A DNA stretch of 64,000 bases from Marinobacter piscis (GCF_007671655.1 NZ_VCGX01000001.1:777917-841916); one strand, 5' to 3'. Shown: positions 18,680 to 31,719, counted from the stretch's first letter. Numbers and translations are program-made. The notes: generated by a model not told the origin, from the sequence alone.

Positions 18680-19844
18680 TGGCCAGGGGCGTTGCCAGGA
18701 CGCCGTAGACGATCATGACGATGATCGCGTGCCTGACATCGCCGGTCCAGTCAGAGAGCAAGCCGCCCAGCATAGGCACGGCGAAGGCCATGGTGTAGCC
18801 AACCAGGAAATTGCCGGCTGAAAGACGGCCCGTCTCGCTGGCACTGACCAGCAGAGGCGGCAGGGCCACCAGCATAATCAGCAGTACGCCGGCTGTGAAG
18901 CTCATGAAGGTTGCGCTGGCAATCGCCCACCATCCGGTAAAGACCAGAAGGCCCAGTGTGCCCAGCAGGCTGAATATCAACAGGATGATCAGTGGGGCTT
19001 TTTTACCCACCCAGTAACGGGCCATTTTCAGCATCATTAAAGACGCAACAACCTGGGCAAAGTTGAACCAGAACAGAGCTTCAGTGAGGTCTTCAAACTC
19101 GCCCCGCTGCTCCAGCAAGGCGCCCAGATAGGCGTTTACGCCAAAAAACAGCGCACTGGAAACGCCAAGTAATAAGCCGAGTTTGAGAGTAAGCGGGTTT
19201 TTCCAGTCCGGTAGCCACGCTGCTTTGCGCACTGGCCGGGCCTGGTCACGTTTGGGCAGGAACAGGGCCGCGGCAATCAGCAGCGCAGGCAATGACCAGA
19301 CCAGCATGGTTGCGCGCCAGCTGTTGTCCAGCAACGGCATGATCACCGGCAGTGTGATGCCGGCGCCGATAAACTCCCCCATCAGCATGCCGTTCATGTA
19401 GATAGCCGACCCCAGGGCCAGGTGTTTTGGCTCCAGCCAGCGTGGCAGCAGTGCCGGCAGAGCAGGCTGCATCATGGCAACGCCAAGCCCCATGACAGCA
19501 CTGGTGAGCAGCAGCATGGTTGTATCAGGCGCCAGTCCCCGGCCTGCGGAGCCGGCGACCATGATTACCATGGCAAGCGCCAGGGTATTGCGCGGGCCGA
19601 TACGCGCTATGGACAGAGAGCCAGGCATGGCGCCTATGGCAAGCATCAGAATAGGCAGAGTGGTCAGGGCGCCGCTCAAGGCCTGGGAGAGTGCCAGCTC
19701 ATTACCGATAAACGGTGCCAGCGGTGGCGCAACCAGTATCGGGATGCGCAAATAAACTCCGGCCAGCCAAAGCAATACCGCCACCGGCAGCAATCTGGCT
19801 GCCGGTGGCGGTGTCTGACTCGCCGGGTTTTCAGCTACGGACAA
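18654..19844 (-). CDS. MFS transporter, CynX/NimT type, downstream of ectC
   Basis: A 396-residue, twelve-helix major facilitator. The N-terminal LRIPILVAPPLAPFIGNELALS and the FFGVNAYLGALLEQ segments place it in the CynX/NimT (cyanate/nitroimidazole) group. It begins seven bases after the ectC stop, so the two genes almost certainly share a transcript. The group includes organic-anion exporters; transport of ectoine or a precursor is a hypothesis from context only. Confidence 0.83.
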   Translation of the reverse strand: MSVAENPASQTPPPAARLLPVAVLLWLAGVYLRIPILVAPPLAPFIGNELALSQALSGALTTLPILMLAIGAMPGSLSIARIGPRNTLALAMVIMVAGSAGRGLAPDTTMLLLTSAVMGLGVAMMQPALPALLPRWLEPKHLALGSAIYMNGMLMGEFIGAGITLPVIMPLLDNSWRATMLVWSLPALLIAAALFLPKRDQARPVRKAAWLPDWKNPLTLKLGLLLGVSSALFFGVNAYLGALLEQRGEFEDLTEALFWFNFAQVVASLMMLKMARYWVGKKAPLIILLIFSLLGTLGLLVFTGWWAIASATFMSFTAGVLLIMLVALPPLLVSASETGRLSAGNFLVGYTMAFAVPMLGGLLSDWTGDVRHAIIVMIVYGVLATPLAIRLNLQRQ

Positions 19845-19850
19845 TGCTGC

Positions 19851-20246
19851 TCAGTCTTCGCTGGTGTCCGGCAGGTAGGCGCCGTCTTCGTCGTGTACTT
19901 CCTGGCCGGTTACCGGCGGGTTGAACGCACAGATCAGGCGCATGTCTTCGGTACCACCACGCAGGATATGCTTGTCGTGCTGGTCAAGAGCGTACAGCGT
20001 ACCGTCGCTGATTTCATGGGTCTCACCGGTAGCCACATCGGTAATGGAGCCGTTACCGGCAACGCAATAAACCGCTTCCAGGTGGTGCTTGTAGTGGAAG
20101 GTGTGCTCGGTGTTAGCGGGAATGATGGTCTCGTGGAACGAGAAACCCATACCGTCTTTTTTCAGCAGCAGGCGGCGACTGGTCCACTGCTGAGCGCTGA
20201 CTTCACGCTCAGTGCCGATGATGTCCTGAACTCGTACGATTTTCAT
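19851..20246 (-). CDS. ectC: L-ectoine synthase, without ectA or ectB in the window
   Basis: A 131-residue cupin of normal family length that cyclises N-gamma-acetyl-diaminobutyrate to the osmolyte ectoine. The iron-binding and catalytic residues known from the characterised enzyme are present at the same numbers: Y52, E57, Y85 and H93. The start has AGGAAAGC just upstream. The flanking genes are a GTPase and an MFS transporter, and neither the acetyltransferase nor the aminotransferase of the pathway is nearby. Solitary ectC genes that use external substrate are known in other bacteria. Confidence 0.93.
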   Translation of the reverse strand: MKIVRVQDIIGTEREVSAQQWTSRRLLLKKDGMGFSFHETIIPANTEHTFHYKHHLEAVYCVAGNGSITDVATGETHEISDGTLYALDQHDKHILRGGTEDMRLICAFNPPVTGQEVHDEDGAYLPDTSED

Positions 20247-20276
20247 GAGCTTTCCTCATTATGGTGTTAGTAAAGC

Positions 20277-20282
20277 ATTATA
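20277..20282 (-). promoter_or_regulatory. Consensus TATAAT -10 box upstream of ectC
   Basis: Read on the minus strand, a perfect TATAAT preceded by TATAC lies 31 bases before the ectC start codon, within the gap after the GTPase gene. No convincing -35 hexamer is seen at 16-18 bases, so an activator or alternative sigma factor may be needed. Confidence 0.5.
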
Positions 20283-20297
20283 GTATAAACACTCATG

Positions 20298-21728
20298 TCA
20301 GGTCCGATTCAACCGCCAATCATCGTAAACCGACAGGCACAGCTCTATGGCATCGTTAAATTTATGGGTCTGGCTGGCATCCAGAGGCTGTTGTTTGCGG
20401 CATTTATCCAGTGTTCTCTGAATGGTCTGACGGCTCTTTTTATCGAGACGTTCCAGCCAGTGATGGTCGGCAGGCTCCAGATCAAGCAGCCCTCTGCCGG
20501 CGTGGTTGCGATGATTGATATGCCACCAGTGATCCACCGCCCGGCCCAGGACCACGTAGCCGAACTGGCTGTCCTGAACCGGGCCGAACGTGGCCGTTTT
20601 CAGACCGTCCCGGACCAGGCCAATGTTTAATGCGGGCAAGGTGAACCTGTCGCCGTACAGGTAGCTCCCGGCAGCGCCAATCAGTCCGCCCACCAGCGCG
20701 CCAGCACCCAGTGAGGAGCCCAGAGTCAGGGCGTCCAGCCCCGCGCCGCTCACAGCGCCTGCCCCGAAGCCGGCGGTGGCCAGATAACGTTTGCTCACCG
20801 CCCAGTGTTTGCGGGTATCTTCCGAAAACAGGTCATGATCGCTGTGCCACTCCAGTTCCGCTTCCTGGCGGCGGATGTGCTGGTGCTGGTACAGGTGCTC
20901 AATTTCTATCCGAAGTGCCTGTTCCCGCTGGCGTTGATACTGGTACCAGCGTTGGCGCAGTTCATCCGCAAGGGTGTGGTCGCTGGTTCCGGAAACCTGC
21001 TCCAGCGTCAGGGTGCGCTTTGCCTGAAACGACATCATGTCCTTCAGCGCTCTGGCGATCATCCCCGCGGCTAACGCGCGCCGTTGTTTACGTTGTTCAG
21101 AAAGAAAGTGTGTGGCCTGATCCAGCGCCTGCTCCCAGTCGGGCTCAAGCTGTCCGAATGCACGTAAAAGGCTTAAATGTTGCTCAAACGGGGCGCGAAC
21201 AGCATCAAACTTGCGCACAACCTGAAAGAATTGTCCCAGCGCCGCCTGCCAGGTCTCGCTGTGGTCATCAGGGCCTATGCTATTAATCAGCGCCAGACTG
21301 GGCTGGCCGGTCCAGCGCAGAATGGTCATTTCGGCTTCATGCTCGGCGCTGTACGGAACCGAGCCGTCAACGACATAAATAATGCCTGCGCCGTCTAGCA
21401 GGGGTGCCAGCAATTCACACTCATCGGTAAAGCGGCCATCGCCCTGATGTTGCTGTACAAACGCGCGCACAGTGTCGTTGTGATCCGAGGCCGACACACT
21501 GTGTGCCTCCAGCCACTCCAGGACACGCCGGGGACGCTGGAAGCCGGGTGTGTCCACCAGGGTGTAGAGGGTTTTGCCATCAACGCTCAGCGGGTAAGAC
21601 TGGCGCTTACGGGTGGTACCCGGCTCCAGGGCAATGGCAATGGCATCGTTTTGGGAGAGGGTAGCCACCACGCTGGACTTACCCTTGTTCGGGTGACCCA
21701 CAACCGCGAAAACAGGTGCAGTATTCAT
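20298..21728 (-). CDS. GTPase with DUF3482 domain
   Basis: A 476-residue protein with an N-terminal G domain: P-loop GHPNKGKSS near residue 12, switch threonine in EPGTTRK, and DTPGF as the G3 motif. The NKxD motif is degenerate (NSIGPDD). A central helical region and a C-terminal part with glycine-rich hydrophobic helices (GAGAVSGAGLDALTLGSSLGAGALVGGLIGAAGSY region) form the DUF3482 domain, which may insert in membranes. Its start overlaps the stop of the DUF2868 gene by four bases. Confidence 0.85.
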   Translation of the reverse strand: MNTAPVFAVVGHPNKGKSSVVATLSQNDAIAIALEPGTTRKRQSYPLSVDGKTLYTLVDTPGFQRPRRVLEWLEAHSVSASDHNDTVRAFVQQHQGDGRFTDECELLAPLLDGAGIIYVVDGSVPYSAEHEAEMTILRWTGQPSLALINSIGPDDHSETWQAALGQFFQVVRKFDAVRAPFEQHLSLLRAFGQLEPDWEQALDQATHFLSEQRKQRRALAAGMIARALKDMMSFQAKRTLTLEQVSGTSDHTLADELRQRWYQYQRQREQALRIEIEHLYQHQHIRRQEAELEWHSDHDLFSEDTRKHWAVSKRYLATAGFGAGAVSGAGLDALTLGSSLGAGALVGGLIGAAGSYLYGDRFTLPALNIGLVRDGLKTATFGPVQDSQFGYVVLGRAVDHWWHINHRNHAGRGLLDLEPADHHWLERLDKKSRQTIQRTLDKCRKQQPLDASQTHKFNDAIELCLSVYDDWRLNRT

Positions 21729-23137
21729 TCCATAACTCCCCTGTCCACATCAGGAAGGGTTTCGTGAACCGGCATCAGGCTAACCGTAACAAAATCCGGC
21801 CAGGTGCGTCGGGCAAACCTGAGCCACTGCTGAACCTGGTGGGTATCCGGCTTGCGGTCCGGCTGGGCTGCCAGGGGTACCAAAGCAATCTTTGAACCCT
21901 TGGGCCAGAGGTTTTTCGCTGTGGCCAGAAAGTCCTCCAGCTCGCCGGTTGGTGGCTCCCAGCTGCGGGTCAGCAACAGTACGGAGCGGTCGGTCGCCTG
22001 TGACAACTCAGAGGCTGCCTGCTCGAGGGTTTGCCGGTCCTGAGCCAGGGGCATTCTGCCGCCCGCCCGGGCAATCAGGCTTTTGCCGCTGCTGAGGGCA
22101 TCCGGCAGCTCCGGATCGCCGGCCCCTGCCCAGCACAGGAGAATGGACGCATCCGGCAAGGGCTGCAGATCCAGCTGCGTTTCTGTATCCGGCAAGTCTG
22201 ATGCGTCGTTATAGGCGTTACCAGTATCGAGAGCGGGGGTTTCCATACGGTACATCAAGGCGCGCATGCCTGGGTGGGAAGCCAGTAATTGCCGGGCTTT
22301 TCTGTGGATCAACAGAGTGGCTACCAGCGTCAGAACGGCCCTGGGTACTAATATCCAGATGGTCCAGAGCATAGCGATGAAGGGCCACCAGTCGCCCCAT
22401 CGGGCCGGGCTCATGCCGGCATCCCGGGGGCTGGCGCGAAAGAACCGCGTTGCCTCTACCAGTGCAAAATCCGGTACGGCGGCCGGCCACAGCCAGGCCC
22501 AGGGTGCAGCGATGGCGGTGACCAGGCTGTGATAACGGGTGGCATCAGTTTCCAGTGTTGTACTCCAGCCAAAGGCGAGGTCCTGAAGTACGACCATAAG
22601 CAGCATGGTGGCCAGGCCGGAAAGAGCAAAGCAGAGCCCGCCAAGCTGTGCGGCCTTTGCCGTAAGCACCGGCTGAAGCCTGGGCAAAAGGCCAGATTCA
22701 CGGTTGTTGCCAAAGCGTCGAAGCAAAGGGCGCCAGGGTTGCCAGCCCGCCAGTGACTGGGCGGTCGTCAGTAAAGCAAGCAAAAGCTGAAGAGCCACAA
22801 AGGCAATAATAATCGTGACGTTGATGCGTTGGCCGCCATCGTAAAATAACAATCCGAGCATGGTCAGTACGCCAAGCAGCATGCCGGCAACCATAAAACC
22901 GCGGTTTATGCGCCGCCATACGCGCAGGGTGTGCGATGCCGGACCTGCCCCGGCGCCCGGGCCACTGAGGTGGTTGATGTGGGCAAGCCAGCGTTCTGGT
23001 GTGGGAGGAATCCCTTGCTGCTCGCAGGACAGTGCAAACTTGCGGTCCCGCCGGTGCAGAAATGCCGGGGCCTGCCCCTTGTCTCTCTGGACGCAGGCAT
23101 CAAAATCGAGCAGCAGGCGGAGCGGGTGGTCGGTCAT
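21725..23137 (-). CDS. DUF2868 membrane protein, partner of the GTPase
   Basis: A 470-residue protein with about five membrane helices in the first two thirds and a soluble C-terminal domain that contains a Rossmann-like stretch. The family is DUF2868, regularly encoded directly before DUF3482 GTPases. The ATGA overlap with the GTPase suggests fixed stoichiometry. The pair is of unknown function; membrane-associated GTPase activity is the simplest reading. Confidence 0.82.
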   Translation of the reverse strand: MTDHPLRLLLDFDACVQRDKGQAPAFLHRRDRKFALSCEQQGIPPTPERWLAHINHLSGPGAGAGPASHTLRVWRRINRGFMVAGMLLGVLTMLGLLFYDGGQRINVTIIIAFVALQLLLALLTTAQSLAGWQPWRPLLRRFGNNRESGLLPRLQPVLTAKAAQLGGLCFALSGLATMLLMVVLQDLAFGWSTTLETDATRYHSLVTAIAAPWAWLWPAAVPDFALVEATRFFRASPRDAGMSPARWGDWWPFIAMLWTIWILVPRAVLTLVATLLIHRKARQLLASHPGMRALMYRMETPALDTGNAYNDASDLPDTETQLDLQPLPDASILLCWAGAGDPELPDALSSGKSLIARAGGRMPLAQDRQTLEQAASELSQATDRSVLLLTRSWEPPTGELEDFLATAKNLWPKGSKIALVPLAAQPDRKPDTHQVQQWLRFARRTWPDFVTVSLMPVHETLPDVDRGVME

Positions 23138-23224
23138 GAACGGTTCCGGTTATGAATTCGGTCTGTGGGTCTTTGGTGTTAGGATATCGGCATTACCCTG
23201 TCCGATACCAGACAACGAGCTCTC

Positions 23225-23587
23225 ATGCCCCACCATCTGATGAATCTGCGCCATGTGCCTGACGATGAAGCCGAAGAAATACGGGCTTTATTTGATGAGC
23301 ACGAGGTACGCTTTTATGAGACCCCGCCCAGCCGATGGGGCATCAGCATGGGCGGCTTTTGGGTACACGATGACGATGAGGCCGAAAGAGCCAGGGCGTT
23401 GCTTGAGGAGTATCAGCGCCAACGGATGGAGAATCAGCGACGTGTCTATGAAGCACGACGGGCGAGTGGCGAAACCGGGGGTATCTGGCAGATGCTTCGG
23501 GACAAACCCGTGCGCACACTGGCGGCCTGCCTGGCCATTGTCGTGATCGCCGGGTTAAGCCTGTTGCCGTTTATCCGGATAGGCTGA
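23225..23587 (+). CDS. DUF6164 family protein
   Basis: A 120-residue protein with an N-terminal soluble domain (LRHVPDDEAEEIRALFDEHEVRFYETPPSRWGIS), a helical stretch and one C-terminal membrane helix ending in FIRIG. The first part is like the DUF2007-type fold in which a small domain senses or binds a ligand. It matches the DUF6164 family, function unknown. It is divergent from the DUF2868 gene. Confidence 0.78.
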   Translation: MPHHLMNLRHVPDDEAEEIRALFDEHEVRFYETPPSRWGISMGGFWVHDDDEAERARALLEEYQRQRMENQRRVYEARRASGETGGIWQMLRDKPVRTLAACLAIVVIAGLSLLPFIRIG

Positions 23588-23658
23588 ATCACAGAGTAAT
23601 TTCCGGAACCCGGTGGACAGAGTGCGTTTCACGCTGGAAGATGGCTTATATATTTTGG

Positions 23659-23680
23659 TTTCCGTTTACGTAAGCGAAAA
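23659..23680. promoter_or_regulatory. Imperfect palindrome upstream of aacS, LiuR-like operator
   Basis: A 22-base near-palindrome centred on TTACGTAA, with 18 of 22 positions symmetric, ends 16 bases before the aacS start codon. Acetoacetyl-CoA synthetase genes belong to the LiuR regulon in several proteobacteria, and LiuR sites are described as TTTACG/CGTAAA-type palindromes. The dyad is seen; the regulator is inferred. Confidence 0.5.
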
Positions 23681-23696
23681 CAATCAGGAGTGAAGG

Positions 23697-25697
<2,001 letters not shown>

Positions 25698-25724
25698 AAG
25701 GTTCGCGAAGCGCTGGGGTTAAGG

Positions 25725-25853
25725 CCTCCCAAAACTGTGCGGAGCCATGGGTGGAGTGCGAAGCACTTCACGGGCAAGCCAAGGACGGCTTGCCCAGGAC
25801 CCTCAGTGCGACGCAGGAGCAATAAGCGCTGAGGAGCGTGTTTTGGAAAGAGG
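25725..25853. repeat. Highly structured non-coding element after aacS
   Basis: Within 129 bases there are nested inverted repeats. CCTC/CAAAAC at 25725-25735 pairs with 25840-25853. A 21-base hairpin with GAA loop lies at 25751-25771. A perfect nine-base stem (25772-25780 with 25787-25795, loop AAGGAC) follows, and CCTCAG at 25801-25806 pairs with CTGAGG at 25829-25834. No long open frame crosses it. It resembles a dispersed intergenic repeat or a folded RNA; only one copy was noticed in this window. Confidence 0.5.
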
Positions 25854-25938
25854 TGCACCCGCTGCGGTACTCTCAAGCTAACCAGTCGAATGCCCAAAAT
25901 GTTAGAAAGTTTCGTAAAATCCCGCCATTTTTTTGCCC

Positions 25939-26018
25939 GGACCCTGAAGATCAGGGGTTTTGAGTCCGTTCTTATACTAAGATCGCAACCAGAGGTTACA
26001 AAAAGATGCTATCTTAGT
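25939..26018. promoter_or_regulatory. Inverted repeats in the icd upstream region
   Basis: A nested hairpin at 25939-25968 (CGGAC with GTCCG outside, CCTGA with TCAGG inside) is followed by an inverted repeat of ACTAAGAT at 25976-25983 and ATCTTAGT at 26011-26018, 10 of 11 bases matching when extended. They lie 108-187 bases before the icd start and could be operator half-sites or leader-RNA structure. The rest of the 428-base gap between aacS and icd shows no gene. Confidence 0.4.
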
Positions 26019-26125
26019 AGGTCTATCAAAAGTTCTAAAATCAGTCATTGTCCGGATCAGCCGTTCACAAGACGCCCGGTCCGGCTTTGACCGTCCTGAA
26101 CCCACCTATCAGCCTGAGGACGAAA

Positions 26126-28369
<2,244 letters not shown>

Positions 28370-28409
28370 TACCGGATAGCCGCCAGGTTTTTTGCCTGGT
28401 TGTCTGAAA

Positions 28410-28451
28410 CAAAAACCCGGAGAGCTTTGAAGCAGCTCCCCGGGTTTTTTT
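28410..28451. terminator. Bidirectional rho-independent terminator between icd and ybaK
   Basis: A-rich left arm, a GC-rich stem of about ten base pairs with one bulged position on each side, and a run of seven T residues on the right. It can end icd on the plus strand and ybaK on the minus strand, whose stop codon touches its edge. Confidence 0.85.
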
Positions 28452-28920
28452 ATGCCTGCTGCAATGGCGCCAGCTTCGCGCCGGTTAAGTGCGCCAGATC
28501 GTCCGGGGCAAGTTCAATCTCCAGGCCGCGGCGGCCGGCACTGATGTAAATGGTGTCGAGGGCCTGTGCAGAGGCGTCTATCACTGTCTTCAGCCGGGTC
28601 TTCTGGCCGAGGGGGCTGACCCCGCCCAATACATAGCCGGTACGGCGCTGAACGTCCTGCGGGTCAGCCATGACCGCCTTTTTACCCCCTGCCGCTTTGG
28701 CGATAAGCTTCATGCTCAGCATACTGGTAACCGGAACCAGACCAACGACCAGGTTTTTGCCATCAACCAATACCACCAGAGTCTTGAAGACCCGGGCCGG
28801 GTCTATCCCCAGTTTTTCGGCCGCCTCATCGCCATACCCGGCACTGGCGGAATCATGCTCATATTCATGGATGGTGTGAGAAATGCCGGCTTTTCTGGCC
28901 GCATCGATACCCGGCGTCAT
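28450..28920 (-). CDS. ybaK: Cys-tRNA(Pro)/Cys-tRNA(Cys) deacylase
   Basis: A 156-residue YbaK/EbsC protein that removes cysteine mischarged on tRNA(Pro). It shows the family start MTPGIDAARKAGISHTIHEYEHD, the VFKTLVV strand with the catalytic lysine and the GGVSPLGQK loop. The ATG at 28920 has AGGAG seven bases upstream and gives the standard N-terminus; a longer frame from 28953 would add 11 residues without a ribosome site. Confidence 0.92.
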   Translation of the reverse strand: MTPGIDAARKAGISHTIHEYEHDSASAGYGDEAAEKLGIDPARVFKTLVVLVDGKNLVVGLVPVTSMLSMKLIAKAAGGKKAVMADPQDVQRRTGYVLGGVSPLGQKTRLKTVIDASAQALDTIYISAGRRGLEIELAPDDLAHLTGAKLAPLQQA

Positions 28921-29007
28921 AAAACTGCTCCTGGAAACATTGGTTTTTTTCATGGTTAAAAGACTATGATAACTCCAGAGACAGTCACCTACATCAAGGC
29001 TTATCCG

Positions 29008-30294
29008 ATGAACCCGATCGCCCGCCGCGCACTGCACAGTTGTAAGGTTCCCAAAAACCTGGCTGCCGTTACTTACCGTGATATCCGTGGCGAAAAACCA
29101 GAAGCCGCCGGGGTTGACCCTGGTACCTTAGACAAAATCTGGAAAAGCGTGGAAGCCTTGTACCGCACCGGTGTTCATCCGGGTATTCAACTCTCGGTGC
29201 GCCACCGGGGAGAGCAGATATTGCACCGTGCCATCGGCCATGCCAGTGGCAACGGCCCGAACGACCCAGCTGACACGCCCAGAGTCGCGATGACCACGGA
29301 TACACCCGTGTGTTATTTCTCCGCCTCTAAAGCTGTCACTGCGCTGCTGATTCACATGTTGGTAGAACAGGGGCTGGTAAACCTGATGGACCCTGTGTCC
29401 TATTACTGCCCTGAGTTTGCCACCAATGGCAAGCGCACCATCACCATGCATCAGATCCTGTCTCACAGGGGCGGCATCCCGGCTATTCCGAAAGACACGC
29501 CCATAGAGGTGTTATGGAACCCGGAGGAGATCTGGAGGCTTCTGTGTGAAGCCCGGGCCATTGAGGTGGATGGAACCAGAATAGCGTATCACGCCATAAC
29601 CGGTGGCTATGTGTTGCAGAGGGTGCTGGAAAAGGTGACGGGCGACAGCATTGAAAACTACCTTGATAAGCATCTGCGCCAGCCCATGGGTATGAAATGG
29701 TTCACCTATGGCCTTCAGCCGGAAGATCTGCATAAGCTTGCCACCAGCTACGCCACCGGGCCGACGCCGCGCTTTCCTGTATCCTGGATCGTTAACCGCG
29801 CACTGGGTGGGGATCTGGCCACTGTTGAAAAAGTAACCAACGACCCCCGCTTTCAGGAGGCAGTGATTCCTGCAGGAAATCTGTGCGGAACGGCAGAAGA
29901 AATGGGGCGGTTTTATCAGATGATGTTGAACGGCGGGACCTGGAAGGGCAAGCGCATTTGCAGTGAGATTACCGTTCGCCGTGCCATACAGCAGTTCGGC
30001 TCGCTACAGATTGATCGCACCATGATGCTCCCCATGCGCTTCAGTGCCGGCATGATGCTGGGCGGTAACCCGGTTGGTTTATGGGGACAAAAAAGTCGCT
30101 ATGCCTTCGGGCACGTGGGGCTGATTAACAAGTTCTGCTGGGCAGATGCTGCCCGGGATATCTCGGTAAGCCTTCTTAACACAGGGTTTCCGATAGTGGG
30201 GCACCACATTCCCGCACTCGGCAAGTTTGTCTACACCATTGCCCGGGAATTTCCGCTACGCCCCGAAAGCGAACGCCCGGTGATTACGACCTGA
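29008..30294 (+). CDS. Beta-lactamase-fold serine hydrolase (EstB-like)
   Basis: About 428 residues of the class C beta-lactamase/esterase fold. The SxxK nucleophile motif is SASK in YFSASKAVTALL, a YxN-like tyrosine is in IAYHAITGGY, and a late HVGLINKFCW stands where the HxG/KTG motif is expected. No signal peptide is visible, so it is probably a cytoplasmic esterase or lipase-like enzyme. The start at 29008 has AAGG eight bases before it; an ATG at 28966 is possible. It is divergent from ybaK. Confidence 0.82.
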   Translation: MNPIARRALHSCKVPKNLAAVTYRDIRGEKPEAAGVDPGTLDKIWKSVEALYRTGVHPGIQLSVRHRGEQILHRAIGHASGNGPNDPADTPRVAMTTDTPVCYFSASKAVTALLIHMLVEQGLVNLMDPVSYYCPEFATNGKRTITMHQILSHRGGIPAIPKDTPIEVLWNPEEIWRLLCEARAIEVDGTRIAYHAITGGYVLQRVLEKVTGDSIENYLDKHLRQPMGMKWFTYGLQPEDLHKLATSYATGPTPRFPVSWIVNRALGGDLATVEKVTNDPRFQEAVIPAGNLCGTAEEMGRFYQMMLNGGTWKGKRICSEITVRRAIQQFGSLQIDRTMMLPMRFSAGMMLGGNPVGLWGQKSRYAFGHVGLINKFCWADAARDISVSLLNTGFPIVGHHIPALGKFVYTIAREFPLRPESERPVITT

Positions 30295-30303
30295 CGTTGT
30301 GGC

Positions 30304-30648
30304 TTAGAGGGTCCGAAGCTGGTTCTCGAGAATGCCCAGAACCGATGACAGAATGTCCCGGAAATCAGTCAGGGTTTGGGTGCGCTGAACCACGTCCTCA
30401 CGTATTTCATCCAGCTGCTCCAGTTTGGGCACAACCCGGCGGATGCCTTCCGTTAATACCTCATAGGGGTAGTGGTGATCCTGAGTGCTGAGCTTGTTGA
30501 TCTCGAATATTTCCTGACTGAAAATGCTGATGATGTCGTACAGCATGTCCTTGTGCTGAATGCTGGCGGCCTCCCAGTAAGCGTCGTCCAGCAGCTCATA
30601 CAGAGAAAGGTATTCCCGGAGCGTATCGGCAACTGTTGTCTCGCTCAT
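30304..30648 (-). CDS. Conserved hypothetical protein, 114 residues
   Basis: Not recognised. It is a soluble, acidic, wholly helical-looking protein without cysteines, with amphipathic segments (EYLSLYELLDDAYWEAASIQHKDMLYDIISIFSQEIFEI) that suggest a helical bundle. AGGA lies eight bases before the ATG at 30648. It is convergent with the serine hydrolase, about ten bases away. Confidence 0.7.
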   Translation of the reverse strand: MSETTVADTLREYLSLYELLDDAYWEAASIQHKDMLYDIISIFSQEIFEINKLSTQDHHYPYEVLTEGIRRVVPKLEQLDEIREDVVQRTQTLTDFRDILSSVLGILENQLRTL

Positions 30649-30753
30649 AAATAATTCCTGTGGCTGAAAAAGGAACAGTAAAAGAGAACTATAGCAGCGG
30701 ACAGTTGAGCACAAAAATGCTTTCCATGAGCACCCGGGGTTTTGATGGCCGGG

Positions 30754-31719
30754 TTATTGCTGGCGATGACTGATCGTCTCAGCATCATAAGCAAAGGTCC
30801 ATGCATCCTTTTCTTGATTGCCGCAGTGGTCGGGGTCGTTTGTTTGTTTGCCCTTTGAGGTAAACACAGTCACCCGTGAGGTGCTGTATTGAAACACGGC
30901 CTTTACACAGTCAGGGTCACTGCCATTGAGAGTCATGCCGGAGGCTTGTGTCAGCGTCAGTGTGTCTCTTTGAAGGCCCACAAATTCCTGCAAAAGCTCG
31001 ACTTTCCCCCGCGTACGGCCTGTCATGCTGGTTGCTGCGTACTCTGGCTGATTAAACCCGCTGGCACCGAAAGCCTCTTTGGCATACTGGCTACTTGAGG
31101 ACGCACTGGCGATTTCCGCGGTTAAGTCGTCGGGCTGCTCGGGGCTGGAAGCAGAAAACTGCATTGCCCGGTACACTTTTCCCTTATCGCGATTATAAGT
31201 CCAGTCCAGCATCGGGTAGAGCCATGTCTGGTCTTCTGCAGGTGTACTCTCACCACTGTGGAGTTCCGAGAAACGGATCAGCGCATTGTTTGCGGGGGTG
31301 TTATAGGTTGCTGCCCTATTCTCTGTGACGCTCGAAACCATAAGCTGCCGGCCCTCGTTAAAGTTGTCCACACGCCCGGACCGGATCACTTCGTGCATCA
31401 GGTCAATCGGATTGCGGACGCTTTTGTAGCCGGTTTCATCGGAGGAAGCCTGCAGGAAGGTATCAAGGTGTGCTCTGAGTTCTGCAGCGAAGCCGTTATC
31501 ATCCCCGGGCTCTTGGGGAGTGGCACCAAGGTAAACATCGTAGAAAACTGTATAGGGTAAAACCGGTTCCAGACCTTCCTGATTTTTCAGTGTAAACGTG
31601 GAAAGGGGGTAATCTACATCGGTTGCCGGGTTAATCGGGGCGGATGAGCCCGTATCTTCCATTCCGCAACCGCTCAGCAACATGAGTGACATGACGATAA
31701 AAAAGCAGGCGTGTCTCAT
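30754..31719 (-). CDS. Predicted lipoprotein, 321 residues
   Basis: A signal sequence ending in the lipobox LSGC (Cys at residue 18) marks a lipoprotein; the next residue is Gly followed by Met, with no inner-membrane retention Asp, so the outer membrane is likely. The rest is a soluble domain with low-complexity Ser/Ala stretches and two late cysteines that could form a disulfide. No known family recognised. GGAG lies upstream of the ATG. Confidence 0.72.
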   Translation of the reverse strand: MRHACFFIVMSLMLLSGCGMEDTGSSAPINPATDVDYPLSTFTLKNQEGLEPVLPYTVFYDVYLGATPQEPGDDNGFAAELRAHLDTFLQASSDETGYKSVRNPIDLMHEVIRSGRVDNFNEGRQLMVSSVTENRAATYNTPANNALIRFSELHSGESTPAEDQTWLYPMLDWTYNRDKGKVYRAMQFSASSPEQPDDLTAEIASASSSSQYAKEAFGASGFNQPEYAATSMTGRTRGKVELLQEFVGLQRDTLTLTQASGMTLNGSDPDCVKAVFQYSTSRVTVFTSKGKQTNDPDHCGNQEKDAWTFAYDAETISHRQQ

